A DNA stretch of 64,000 nucleotides from assembly GCA_028023455.1 (NCBI GenBank), contig JAQFVV010012529.1, forward strand, positions 2,916,001-2,980,000. Reading direction: 5' to 3'. Position 1 is the stretch's first letter, and each line of letters opens with the position of its first letter. Made by a program: the position numbers and the translations under genes. The DNA is from Epiperipatus broadwayi. Lineage: Eukaryota > Onychophora > Udeonychophora > Euonychophora > Peripatidae. Shown one piece after another: positions 50,175-61,439 of the stretch. Below the pieces are notes generated by a model. It saw nothing but the letters and a program-made list of their open reading frames with translations. It made no database searches and was not told the DNA's origin.

Positions 50175-50701
50175 TGTTATTTGAATAAAAAACTGTATAA
50201 CACTAATGTATAAAGAAAAATAAAGTTGCATGGATGTATGTAAAATTAATTACTATAAAGGCATTAAAAATTCACTGTTGAAAAAAGATAATGTGAGCAC
50301 TATTAAAGTTATGCAAATATGAAAATAAAGTAGATCTGCTAATTTACAAGGAGTCCGTAATGAAACTATTTATGCTTATTAGGTCACACAAACTAGAATT
50401 GTGATAAAGCAATACAGTGCATAATAATGTGTTTGAACAATGTAAAATGTTAAAGAGAGTATAATAATGAAAAGTTAAATAAAGTATTGTAAGAAGAAAA
50501 TTGCAGTAGCATAGTTCCACACTATAGAGAACTGTGTGTGCATGATTGAGATTGATTTAATTTATGAAGTTCAACCAACAAGCTGCTAGTTGAAATTCAA
50601 ACAATTTACTAATATTATATATTCAGAGTAATAAACTCGGTATTAAGTTTAAAACTTTTCTTGTGTATTATATCTAAGATAATTTGGTCCTATGCACATC
50701 A
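50175..50701 (+). repeat. 3' LTR of the 47.5-50.7 kb element
   Basis: Begins TTGTTATTTGAATAAAA directly after the purine-rich tract and ends TATGCACATCA. Confidence 0.78.
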
Positions 50702-50709
50702 ATATTCAT

Positions 50710-51405
50710 TGATATATGTTAGTAAATTATGCTAATAAATTACATTGATTTTATACACTTAATAATACTGTTTAATTTTTTCTTTATTTAATAATCTTTT
50801 TAAAGCAACAAATACAAGAAAAATTTTTTTTAACATTTTCTTTTTTATTGTTATAATTATACCAGTGACTATTCTAATTTATAAAATTTTCTAATGCGAA
50901 AAATTCCAAGATCTAACTAAGAGTTTTGGTATTATGATATTCAGCTGTGTATTTATTTATTACTTTTATAAATTTATAGATATTTATAATATAGTTTTTA
51001 AAAAAAAACAATTGATATTAATATAACAATATTTTATCTGTATTATTAATAAAATAGTTTTTTTTTTTTTTCAAATAAAGTTTATAGTTAGTTGCAGAGA
51101 AATAATTCATTGTATATGTACAAACTAATGTTAAAAGCATTTAAACTATAATATAAAATATCGACAAATAATAAATATGAATTAAATCATTATAGTATTT
51201 ATCAAAAATAATTAAATATTTACTTTATAATGCACTTCTCTTTTTTGGTTAACCTCTTTTTTTTTTTAATAAAAAAATGTTATTGATAGATGGTAAAATA
51301 AAGTGATTAAATAAATATTGAAAAAAAGTTGTCCATCGTTTTTAATAGATTTAAATCGAAATTTATATATTTCATTAATTTTTAACCCTTTAAAAAGAAA
51401 TCGTT
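50710..51405. other. AT-rich noncoding stretch
   Basis: No gene or bounded repeat recognised. Confidence 0.5.
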
Positions 51406-51411
51406 GTCAAG

Positions 51412-51482
51412 CGTTGGTGGTCGAATGGTCAGCACAGCGGCCTTACAAGTAGTTGTTCCGGATTCCCGGCCGATGCTGACAC
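51412..51482 (+). pseudogene. tRNA pseudogene or tRNA-derived SINE head (Val-like)
   Basis: A GC-rich island in AT-rich DNA. TGGTCGAATGG is in A-box position, CTTACAA looks like an anticodon loop with TAC (Val), and CCGGATTCCCGG is in T-arm / B-box position (consensus GGTTCGAATCC). The arms pair poorly, so it is not a functional tRNA. No repeat body or A-rich tail is evident. Confidence 0.5.
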
Positions 51483-51489
51483 ATGAAAA

Positions 51490-52920
51490 AAAAGAAATCG
51501 TTTAAATGAATTTGTGCTGCCACCATGTAACAATATTTTCAGTTAATGCTAATCTTTAGTAAATGGAATGCAGTGATTAATTGTATCATGAATTATTGAT
51601 ATTTTTTTAAAAGTATTTTTATTACTTAATTGATCAAAAACGCTATCTCGTACAAAAAATTGAAGTTGCAAATATATATATTGTATAAAAATAATATTTA
51701 GTGCAGCAATTATTAAAGTATTATAATGAAATATTGAATAGGTCAAAAAATACTTTTTTAAAATTTATTGCAACATTTTAATGACATAATTTGGATGCAT
51801 GGATGATACACTTCCTCATAACTGTAGTGATGTACAAGAATTTCAAATATAATCGTGTTAATAGAATAATTAATGAAATGAACCTGTGATAATAAGATAA
51901 TATTATGGTAGATTTAATTTTGGTCCTACATAATAAAATTTGTGCAAATATAAATTGACCTAATAAAATAAATTATTATGTTAATAAATAAAATTCATCA
52001 ATTTATATATATTGACATTTTTATGTAAACTTTATACTTACATCCTTAATAAATTCTGAGCTTTTAAATACTCATAACATACAGGGATTATGAAATGGAA
52101 ACACAAAATTTGTAATAGATATTTTTTATTACATTTTCATTTACCATTCTCAAACTCCCTCCACTCACAACTTTGACGCCATCCGTTTCAGATAAATACA
52201 ATAATGACTATTACTAATCATTATCGAAACTAGAGATTATCTCTAGCACAGATATAAACTTTAAACCTCAGTTAAAGATTAATATATCTGATTTTTTATT
52301 TATTTTACAAACACGGAGTTATTATCCTTTCTCTTTTCCCGTGTGTAACATCTTATAGATATAATAAACATCTTTATATTTCCCCATTCTTTTTAAATTC
52401 ACTCAAATAAAGATATAGATATTTTTTACAATTCATTTAAAAATATAAAATTTAGTAGAATGTAAAAACAATGTAAATATATACTATCTCTTTTTATTCT
52501 CTTTCAATGTTTTTTTTTAAATTTTCTTTTTCTCACATTTTTACTGGTTAGAAGTCTTCTTCATAATAAAAATAGACAATACATTATACCCTTTACTTTT
52601 TTTGTAAACATAAAGTGACTGATATAAAGATTGTTGGGTTTTAGCACTGAAGAAGCTGTTAGCCAGTTGAATTGTAAGAAAGAGGAAGTAACAAACATTA
52701 GTAATGTAAAAAAGGAGTTGTATTATATTCACAATTATTATTGATAAAGATATTTTAAAAATTCTAATCCTAGATTGTAGTTATTTAATCGAGGAATGAA
52801 TAACTACTGAAATTATCTCCAAATGCAATGAGTAAAGAACATTCTAGATTATTGTGTTAATTTGTTTGCTATGGTAAAAAAATTAAACTTTCTTATATAT
52901 ACAAAAATTATAATTATAGT
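51490..52920. other. AT-rich noncoding stretch
   Basis: Chance ORFs only. No recognised gene. Confidence 0.5.
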
Positions 52921-52928
52921 TTTATATA

Positions 52929-53410
52929 TCACATGATCACTATCTTGTACTAGCACATAATTGTTATTAAACAATTCAAAACAAAGCAAAACTCTCCCTA
53001 CAGTAATGCCATCTTGTGCCAACAAGAGCAATCAATGGATGCCAGAAGGCTTGTGCATAAAATCCCTATCTAGTGCCTACTCATCCAATATCCCCATAGT
53101 TTCTGGCTAGTGGCATTCGTCAGTGAGGAGCCTTGGATCTGAGAGCACTGCACCTAGATCTTAGGATCTAATGCAACCCTCATAGTTATGTAGTTAAGTA
53201 GAGTTAAAAGGTGGCTGCTAGAGGGTTGCATTAGATTCTAAGATCTAGGTGCAGTGCTCTCAAATCCAAGGCTCCTCTCTGATGAAGGCCACAAGCCAGA
53301 AACTAATGGGGATATTGGATGAGTAGGCACTAGATAGGGATTTTATGCACAAGCCTTCTGGCATCCATTGATTGCTCTTGTTGGCACAAGATGGCACTAC
53401 TGTATGGAAA
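52929..53410. mobile_element. Ribozyme-family retroelement (copy 3), nearly perfect palindrome
   Basis: The left arm from about 52,989 and the right arm to about 53,405 are inverted copies, with a short loop around 53,185-53,215. The left end extends outward to ATCACATGATCAC, the same terminus (reverse complement GTGATCATGTGAT) that ends copy 2 at 29,390. Hammerhead halves are present on both strands (CTGATGA at 53,279-53,285 on +, CTGACGA on - near 53,117), but the ACTAGTC cleavage segment is deleted in both (GAAACTAATGGGG; GAAACTATGGGG), so neither should cleave. Confidence 0.78.
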
Positions 53411-53479
53411 AACTTTTACAGCAGTTTTGTAATAAATATTTTGTGGATTAAAATGGCAAACTAAAGGAAAAAAAGTAAA

Positions 53480-54310
53480 TGATTGTTTAAGTCATGTAGA
53501 TTTTTTTAGATGATAACTGTTTTTGCAAATAATGCTTTAGAGCTTCAGGAAATGTTGCCAAAGTTTTCAGATGAAAGTAGGATTAAAGATAAATGTTGAA
53601 AAAATTAAAATATATTCATTGGATTTTTTTCAAAAGATGAAAATAAAAGTTGATAATGATGAGTTAGAAGAAATTAACAATTTCAAATGCCTTTGTCAGA
53701 TTATTACCACATATGGAAACATAAAAGATGAAATTAATAATATAATTAAACTTGGTTAAAGGGCTTTTGGTAAAAATAACTTGATATTGAAAAGAAATAC
53801 GCTATTTGTTTGAAAAGGAAGATATTTTTTAAATGTGTTTTATCAATTCTTACTCATGATCTAAAAGTTGGATACTTAACAGAAAAGCAATGCAGAGACT
53901 TTCAGACTACTCAAAGAAGTATGAAGAAATGCATGTTAGGATAACAAGAAGAGATCAAAACAAAATACATTGGTGAGAGAACAATGCATGTTAGGATAAC
54001 AAGAAGAGATCAAAACAAAATACATTGGTGAGAGAACAAAGACATGTAACTGACATTGTTGAAAGAATTATGAGACTGAAATGGAGTTGGGCTGGACATA
54101 TTGTTAGAAGAGATTGTAATACACAGTTAGTTGAAGTCTTAAACTAGATTTCAAAAGATTTAAAAGATCTTGAAAGAGACTATGTATGAAATAGATGGAT
54201 GAAATAATGTACCATGCTAGGGTGATTGTGGAGAAGAGAGGCTAGAAATAGGAAAACTTGAAGAGATCATCTTACAGTCGATCGATAATGGTTGAAAGTG
54301 ATAGTGCTGA
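53480..54310 (+). pseudogene. RTE-like LINE copy 3, 3' fragment
   Basis: KVGLKINVEKIKIYSLDFFQ, DELEEINNFKCLCQIITTYG and later a C-terminal segment (CMLG, RMKWSWAGHIV-like, 53,930-54,110) match copies 1 and 2. Opposite orientation to both. Contains a 55-bp exact tandem duplication (53,928-53,982, 53,983-54,037). Many stops. Confidence 0.75.
53928..54037. repeat. 55-bp tandem duplication
   Basis: AATGCATGTTAGGATAACAA begins at 53,928 and again at 53,983, with the whole unit repeated. Lies in the C-terminal domain of the LINE fragment. Confidence 0.92.
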
Positions 54311-54758
54311 TGAAAAGGGCTGCGAATTATGTAAATGGATTGGTCCACCCTACTATATCTAAGTTGAAATATTCACAAGTCAAAATAATGTGTTAAAACA
54401 CTAATGAGAAAGCAAGTACATGGAATACAGTTCTTCACTGATACATTTTTAAAAAATTATAATATAGTACTGTATTCACCATTTCTTGCCCTTAAACATA
54501 GACATCAATATAAATAGAATATACACTGATTGAAAGCATGAGTCAAGTTAGGCTGCTGTGCATTATCATTTCGCATAATTTATTTTTTATATAAGCAATA
54601 TTTTACGTTACAGTTGATTTCAAAGACTTTTTTCATTTGCAATAATTATTTATGCAGGTGTGAAACAACATGTTGGAATTTTGAAATTGTTTTAAATGAG
54701 TAATTAATAAAGAATAATATATCTAATGTTTCCTGATGGGTTTTTAGTTGTTGATAGG

Positions 54759-55482
54759 TATGTGTGTGGGTACATGCACATACATGTAAAGGTAATAGTA
54801 AATAATTGTAGAATTAAAAGATTTATCTTTTAAATACAGAAATAAAAAATAATTAGAAATTATAATTAGAAATAAGATTATATTTTAATTATAGTGAAAA
54901 GTAAAATTAATGATAACAGAATAAAAATGTACTTATAATAATGAAAGGAATGAGAGTCAGATTTCCGTTGTTGATAACAAGAATTTGAGTCTCATAAAAA
55001 CTCATTAATTAAAGCTAGCAAAAAACATTCTGGAATCCATCCTGTGTGCATTTAGCAGAATCACTATTTTATCTGATGGATGGGAATATGAGCCAATCAG
55101 CTGAAGGAAGAAACAGTGGAAGAAGATGTACAACTTGGAGGAGAAAAAAAGAAGACAGTTAACAAGGAAGCTCAATGGATGTCACCCTTTGCCCAGTAGC
55201 TTCTAGAGTGGAGAGTTTGTCTCCGGACATAAGAATGCAAGCTAGGGGCTAAACAGGTCGGAACGACCTTTATTATTTTATACACTTATGGGCTTATGTG
55301 TATATATGCATTTTAATTGTAAGTTACTCTAATAATTATTGTCAGTTAATGTATTATTAAATTATTGTGAGTTAAATTTATTAAATGCACTGGATTTAAC
55401 CAAAGTAATGTTGAATCATTATTGGGTAAACTTTTGGAATTATGGGGGGCCTTAAGATTTAGTAAGGTGTGGACATAACAAT
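54759..55482 (+). repeat. 5' LTR of the 54.8-59.8 kb element
   Basis: Starts TATGTGTGTGGGTACATG; ends before the TGGCACTGTCACAG primer-binding-like site. Only its first 200 bp can be compared with the 3' copy within the element. Confidence 0.7.
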
Positions 55483-55579
55483 TGGCACTGTCACAGTTGA
55501 AATAAACCCCAACATATAGCGGATATAACATTGACAGTCAATCAGTTTGATTCAAAGTAAGAGTCAAAGTAAATCAGTT

Positions 55580-56330
55580 AGATTTATATACATTGAGAGA
55601 TTTGCTGAAGTGCAATCTGCTACAGGAGAATTTGACATCAGCGAGGCAGACCCTTGTATGTCCAACATATAGAAAAGTACTCTTCATAAATAAAATCACA
55701 GATGACAAGTTCAAAAAAGTGATAGTATTATTTTTATCTGGAAAAGGGGTAATAGAGATTATGAACAGGCTTGCGGAGCTCCTGATTTCTGAAGAATGCT
55801 CCTACAATGAATTTTAAGAGCAGCTTTCAAACTATTTCAACCCCCATTCCTCTAGATATGTCACCAGACTATATTTCTATGACTGTTACCAGGGTAGGGA
55901 AGAGAGTATTAAAGATTACAATTGTTCTTTGTGGAATCTTGCAAAGAATTGCATCTACAGGACATTCCCAGATGAGGCCCTCCTTGAACAATTTCTAAGG
56001 GGAATTAAGTGACAATTTAAGGCAACAATTATTTTCCATAATCAACTTATGAACTCGTGGTAGAGTAATTGCTTAAGTTCGCGAGTTCAATAATAGTGAA
56101 AAAAGAGCAAATGGAAGTCTACGAAACATATACTGTAAAACATGAAGTTATAAATGGTAATGATCTAACTAATTACAGCAAAAAGTCACCTATTTGTTTT
56201 TGCTATGGCAAAAACAGCCACAAGGTCAGTAACTGCTTTCACAGGCATGAGTGGTGTAAAATTTGCAACAAAAAAAAAAGAGGGCGAATGGAAATAATGT
56301 GCAAGAAAAAAATTAATGTAATAAAATAAC
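55580..56330 (+). pseudogene. gag remnant of the 54.8 kb LTR element
   Basis: Two or three overlapping open stretches. The recognisable part is CFCYGKNSHKVSNC followed by WCKICNKKK, a zinc-knuckle region with altered cysteine spacing. No continuous ORF with the protease. A tRNA-like stretch (GGTAGAGTAATTGC ... GCGAGTTCAAT) around 56,060-56,090 interrupts it. Confidence 0.6.
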
Positions 56331-56379
56331 TAATTATAACCGTACATTTCAGAGTCAGCAAAAGCAGTTTACCAACATT

Positions 56380-57870
56380 AAGAATATGTCAATACCTGAT
56401 GATAACATAATGCTGAATATTATACCCATGGAGATTGACAGTGGGAGTGGTGTATCACTGATATCAGTCCACAATTAATATACCATAACATTGAATTGTA
56501 GACAAATCCCTATAAGAACTAAAACGGATCTGAAAGTGTTAGATGTAAATGGTAATGCTATCAAAACCCCAGTATGTACAATTGAGGGGAAAGTTGTGGA
56601 ACTACCATTATATATAGTATTTGCTCCCATCAACCCCCTAATCAGCCATGAATGATACAGAAAGTTAGAAATTAAACTTACATTTGTGAAAAAAGTTGAA
56701 GTTGAAAAAGAAATGGAAAATAAATTTCCTAACTTGTTTAAAATGATACCTATATTGTTAAGAGTATGTTCTGTTTGCCCAGAAAGAAAAAGTCACAAAA
56801 GAAATCGACAACCTAGTTTAAAAAGGCATTTTAGAACCTACTGAAAAATCTGAGTGTGCTACAATCTTGGCAATTATAACTAAACCCAATGGTCAATTTC
56901 ATCTATGTGGTGATTACAGGGTATCAGTAAATAAAATGATTACCAAAAATGCTTATCCTGTACTGAATTCTGAAGAAATAATAGCATTACTTCAGAGATC
57001 AAATAATATTTATTTTTATAAAGCACAAGTAGTATTGAAATTAAGTTGAGAGACTGCAAAACCTCTCGTGCTCAAATCGTAGGATTTCACGCTGTATGTT
57101 TGTAATTTAAACTCGGTGAGTTAAGTGTGAAGATATTTAATATTCACGCTTTCAGATCTAAGTACTTTAGACTGGCTTGGATATATAGAAAGACAAGTAA
57201 AGAATGGGGTGGACCACCCTATTCTTATTAAATTCTCTGTCTTGTATTTACGATCTGATTGGCTGTTATAGTAATGAGCGCAAGAGGTTTTGCAGTCTCT
57301 CATCTTAATTTCAGAGATCAAATTTTTTTGCAAAATTAGATCTTAATGCCGCCTTCCATCAGATACCAGTTACTGAGGAAGCAGCCAAAATACTAACATT
57401 GACTGCACACATAGGGCTCTATAAATGTAAAAGATTACCATTTGGGCATTACCTTAACCCCTAGCATTTTTCAGTCAAAAACTGAAATCTCCCTAGATGG
57501 ATTGGAGGTAATTATACCTTATTTTGATGACAACCTCATTATAGTGACTACTGAAAATGAACTTAGAAATCACTTATACAGAATCTGCAAAAATTAGATG
57601 AATTCAGGTCTAAGCTGAACACCCAAAAATGCATCTGGAAGTGAGTGAAGTTAAATTTCTGGGCCACATCATATCAAAAAATGGCACATCTCTGGCTCCT
57701 GAAAAGGCTAAAGCCATAGCAGAAGTGCCAAGACCTACAAATGTGAAACAATTTCAAGCTTTCCTCAGAACTAGTAAACTATTTCAAAATTTTTTTACAA
57801 GGGAAAGCCAATGTGGTCTGCTGAAAAGAATCAGAAATAGAAATGGTTATGTTCAAAATCACTGTTGACT
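56380..57870 (+). pseudogene. Protease and reverse transcriptase remnant of the LTR element
   Basis: Protease catalytic triplet DSG in MEIDSGSGVSLIS. RT fingers IITKPNGQFHLCGDYRVSVN (56,870-56,930), palm FAKLDLNAAFHQIPV (57,330-57,370), a changed active-site box YFDDNLI in place of YxDD (57,520), thumb EVKFLGHIISKNGTSLAPEK (57,640-57,700). Stops and a 305-bp insertion make it inactive. Confidence 0.8.
57005..57309. mobile_element. 305-bp insertion with long inverted ends inside the RT
   Basis: A 14-bp direct repeat TTCAGAGATCAAAT (56,991-57,004 and 57,310-57,323) flanks it. The part from 57,038 starts AAATTAAGTTGAGAGACTGC, and the reverse complement of its right end is AAATTAAGATGAGAGACTGC, with the inverted repeat continuing through AAAACCTCT to about 36 bp. 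About 33 bp at the left end lie outside the inverted repeat. It is a MITE-like or foldback sequence, family unknown. Confidence 0.7.
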
Positions 57871-57919
57871 TTTAAAAAATTACTTATACATTACAACAGC
57901 AATTCAGACATTATTTCTG

Positions 57920-58490
57920 TTCATGGATGCATTGGAAGTAAGTGTCAGAACAGTATTATCTCACCCAGCCCAGGCAGAAGAACAACCCATAGCCTATGCT
58001 TCATGCACCTTGTCCAAAGCAGGGAGAAATTACAGTCAGCAGGAGGCCATTGCAATATTATACAGAGAAGATTTCATCAATATTTTACAAAGAAGATTTC
58101 ATCAATATTTGTATGGTTGTAAATTTACTATAGTAACTGACTATAAACCCCTACTGAGAATTTTAGAAAATAAACAACTGACTCATCGTTTTAGTCTTCA
58201 TATGTTACGATTGCTTAACGTACTGGCAGGCTATGATTACATACTTGAATATAAAAAGGGAAAACAAATAGGGCACACAGATATGCTACCACATATATCT
58301 GACCAGAGTGAATCAGACAAAAAAGAAACCAAAATCAACTATATAGTTGTGCTGAAAAATCAAAACATTAACAGCAAAATTATAGCACATTGGATAGAAG
58401 AAGATGATAGCTACCAATGGATCATAAAGCAAATTAGAGAGGGCTGGCCTAATCACTGCTCCAGCTTCCTCCACAAGGAATGCCCATAAA
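57920..58490 (+). pseudogene. RNase H domain of the LTR element
   Basis: Recognisable QPIAYASCTLSKAGRNYSQQ, then FHQYLYGCKFTIVTDYKPLL and HMLRLLNVLAGYDYILEYKK, the RNase H to connection order of Ty3/gypsy pol. A 25-bp duplication (58,066-58,115) inserts a second AGAAGATTTCATCAATATTT, disturbing the ORF where relatives read KKFHQYLYG. The N-terminal catalytic Asp segment reads as DALEVSVRTVL. Confidence 0.8.
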
Positions 58491-58549
58491 CAGATGTCTG
58501 TCTGTAAAGGATACATCCTGACTTGTGACCAGTTGCTAATACCTGTCGT

Positions 58550-59260
58550 AGGTAGACAAATATTAAAATTGCTGCATGAGAGTCATCTGGGAATATGGCA
58601 AAGGCACTAGCCCATATCTATATATGGAGGCCAAACATTAATGCAGACATCAAAAAATACATAATGAAATGCAATAATTGTCAGTCATACTCTAAATCAT
58701 CCCCGTCCAATTTGAAAGCATAGCTGAAAGTTGACAAACCATGGCAATGAATTCATATAGACCACTATGATTCATTCAGTCATCTTTTCTTTGTAGTGAT
58801 CAACTCATATTTAGAATAGGCCAAATACAAAGTAGTAAGAAACACCAGTACAGATGAAACACTCAACAGACTATATGGGACATTTGCTTATCTTGGGTTT
58901 TCTGAAATATTAATTTTAGATAATGGATCATCATTTACATTACAGAGGTTTGGAGAATGGGGGATAAAACACCACCTCATATCACCTTCAATCAAATGGA
59001 CTGGCCAAAAGAGCAGTGCAAAATTTAAAATCATCCATAAGAAAAATGGGTAAAATTAAAATACAGGAAGCAGTTCTTACAGTTTGCTTCACCAACATTC
59101 AACCCCAGCTGCCATATCTGGAAAATCACCAGCTGAATTATACTTAGGAGGAAAGCTACACACAAAACTAGAAAATATAATACCAACAGCAGATCAAAAC
59201 AAGCAGTACAGCTGTTCATACAAATTTAAACCTCAAGAAAGGTATGGGTCACGAACAAAA
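58550..59260 (+). pseudogene. Integrase domain of the LTR element
   Basis: Zinc-binding cysteines in CNNCQSYS (58,670), first core Asp in IHIDHYDSFSHLFFVVINSY (58,750-58,810), second in ILDNGSSF (58,910), then AELYLGGKLHTKLENI (59,140). Multiple stops. Confidence 0.78.
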
Positions 59261-59836
59261 TAAATAACCATTGGATGAAGGGAGTTGTGATTTGGCATTA
59301 TTCAAAACCAAGTCATGACAATGCACATAAAAGATGGGGAAAATATTAACAAAGCATGTAAACTAACTATAGAAAGATGAAAACATGGATCTAATACCCG
59401 TGTTAGTCATAATAGAGATCGACATGAAGATGCAAAGAGAAAATAAATCTGAAACAAATAGTCCCCATGATAATGAACTGCAATTAAGCACATCAAGAGA
59501 AAACCTCAACAAATGAGGCAGAAAATATCTCTCAACAACATGTTAAAGGACAAATTAAAACCCCAAAGTATCTCAGCAACTATATATTAAGATCAATGAT
59601 TAAAAATTAATCTCTGAATTTGAGGGAAGTAAAGATATGTATGTGTGTGGATACACGCACATACATATAACGGTAATAATAAACAATTAAAAAATAATTG
59701 TAGAAATTAAAAGATTTATTTTTTAAATATGGAATTAAAAAATAATTAGAAATTATAAGATTAGAAATAAGATTATATTCTAATTATAGTGAAAAAGTAA
59801 AATAGTAATAATAGGATAAAAATGTACTTCTAATAA

Positions 59837-60112
59837 TTAATAAATAAATAGCACAATAATTCTGTCAAATAATGTAAATTATTGTACACATATAAAATGT
59901 GACAACCAGAGCAGAAAAATTAAAAAATTATTAAACAATAATATTATTTTGCCAAGTGCTTTCAGTACTGTGTACCAGACTCATGGTAGCATATTGGAAT
60001 TGTAATGGTTAATCTTCTAGTGCATGCTCAGTGGAACGATAGCGTTATGCTGATTGATAACGTTATTTGACTTAGCAATAAACCAAGCCTCTTTCAACTT
60101 CCTCTTTCTATC
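59837..60112. repeat. Downstream terminal repeat (pLTR) of PLE copy 2
   Basis: Matches 63,751-64,000 throughout, ending at least at AAACCAAGCC (60,090). The GIY-YIG C-terminus is read within it on the - strand, so coding sequence and repeat overlap. Confidence 0.8.
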
Positions 60113-61439
60113 ATATGATTCATGTGATGTAAAAAAACACAACTTATGAATCAATTTTAAATTTTTTATATTGATAAACATGCTGTTGCAATCATGTTAA
60201 TACATTAGTCTTCATTTCACCATAATAAATAGCATTATAATCATTTTTTTTTCAGGCAATTGAATAAACAACTTCATACTTATTCATTTCTTCCACACTA
60301 TCCTTTGAATTATTTATTAGTCTATTTAAACATAAAGGTGATCAAAATCCTATATTATAATCTTTATCAATTATATTTTTTAACTTCATACTTATAGGTG
60401 GTACATATGCCAAAGAAATCCACTTTTTGTCTACTTTATTTTTTACATCCACTTTATGTTTAAACTTCACTTTATTATAAAACAACCTCAATTTTCTATG
60501 TAATTGCGATACAAAAAAACATTTAAATTCAACCATTTTATAATTTAAAGGAATATTTGATGATGGGTATATAAAATCTCTTACATATACCCAAAGACAT
60601 TACAGACTCTATATATATTCTCATCTAAATATTTTAAAACTTTTCATCATTCTCAAACTTTATAGTCTATAACAAATCAGAATTCACATTTAACTTATCA
60701 AACATATTCTCTATCATATCTTTTGATCCATACATGAAAACATCAACATATCTTCTATACACTAAATCATAATTACTCTTTATAAATGGTGTTATAATAT
60801 ATATTTTCCCCTTTTCTGAAATGTACAAACTACACACTATCCCATTTATCGTCAACTCCATTGGCCAACCATTCTTCATTTGATAATCTTTCCCATATGC
60901 AGTAATATCATCATTAATCCATTCCAACACTGCCATAATAAATCTGGCTTTACAAACATCTACATTATAATCAACAAAAGTTTTTTAATTATATTTAGCA
61001 ATTTATTATTGTTTACTGATCCTTATAACTCACATATATCCAATGAGATCATATAACTGCCTTGGCAGACTTCAACATCTGAACAAATTCAAATGTAGAT
61101 TTAATTGTAAATTTGTCGAAATCTATCAATTCCTCTACCCATTTTGCAACTAATTGCAATGCTTTCTGATAATAACAACCTCCAAAATCCATCATTAATC
61201 TTAATGGAGCATTCTCTTTATGAACTTTAATTTGCAAATAAACATGAACAATTGCAGCTGAAAGAGAAATCCTCAGATATTCACCTCTCATAAATATTTT
61301 ACCAACATATGGATGCAAAACATTGCAAACAAACTTGTCCTTACACACTTTTAACTTACAATTCTCTACTTTTTCAAATTTTAAATTAACAATTTGCCAA
61401 GAAATATTTTTTTTATATTGAATCTGGTCTGTCGAAGTT

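Larger units (their letters stand above)
47496..50701 (+). mobile_element. LTR retrotransposon (Ty3/gypsy-like) with both LTRs, decayed
   Basis: Direct repeats of about 562 bp (47,496-48,057) and 527 bp (50,175-50,701) both end in CACATCA and share long blocks (TATAACACTA, AAAGAAAAATAAA, AAGCTGCTA). After the 5' LTR, TTGGAACAGTTGACAGG is a plausible primer-binding site; before the 3' LTR, GGGTGTGTGTGGGATGGGGA is a plausible polypurine tract. Inside: gag-like sense, a protease motif MEIDSGARLTLIA near 48,775, and an integrase zinc-binding region (WWLDINNDIEETVKTCHACQ, 49,320-49,385) with the core DH at about 49,462. The RT and RNase H region is essentially missing. About 10% or more difference between the LTRs by eye indicates an old insertion. 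Confidence 0.82.
54759..59837 (+). mobile_element. LTR retrotransposon (Ty3/gypsy-like), decayed, 3' LTR interrupted
   Basis: The 5' LTR (54,759 to about 55,482) and the start of a 3' LTR (59,640-59,837) share TATGTGTGTGG, GCACATACAT, TTAAAAGATTTAT and AGAAATAAGATTATATT. TGGCACTGTCACAG at 55,483 is a plausible primer-binding site and TTGAGGGAAGTAAAGA before 59,640 a polypurine tract. Coding order: gag with zinc-knuckle-like CFCYGKNSHKVSNC (56,200), protease MEIDSGSGVSLIS (56,430), RT (56,860-57,870, split by a 305-bp insertion), RNase H (57,920-58,320), integrase (58,560-59,250). The Penelope-like element from 59,837 cuts the 3' LTR. Confidence 0.83.

Noticed and set aside
56055-56095. tRNA-like stretch (GGTAGAGTAATTGC ... 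GCGAGTTCAAT) in the LTR element gag region
   Set aside because: Too short for a full tRNA and the arms do not pair convincingly; noted only as a possible tRNA-derived scrap.
59930-60010. Possible hammerhead in the PLE copy 2 terminal repeat (reverse strand CATGAGTCTGG ... CTGAAAGC)
   Set aside because: The core CTGATGA is not present in either repeat copy and the partner copy reads CACGACTCTG; too far from consensus.
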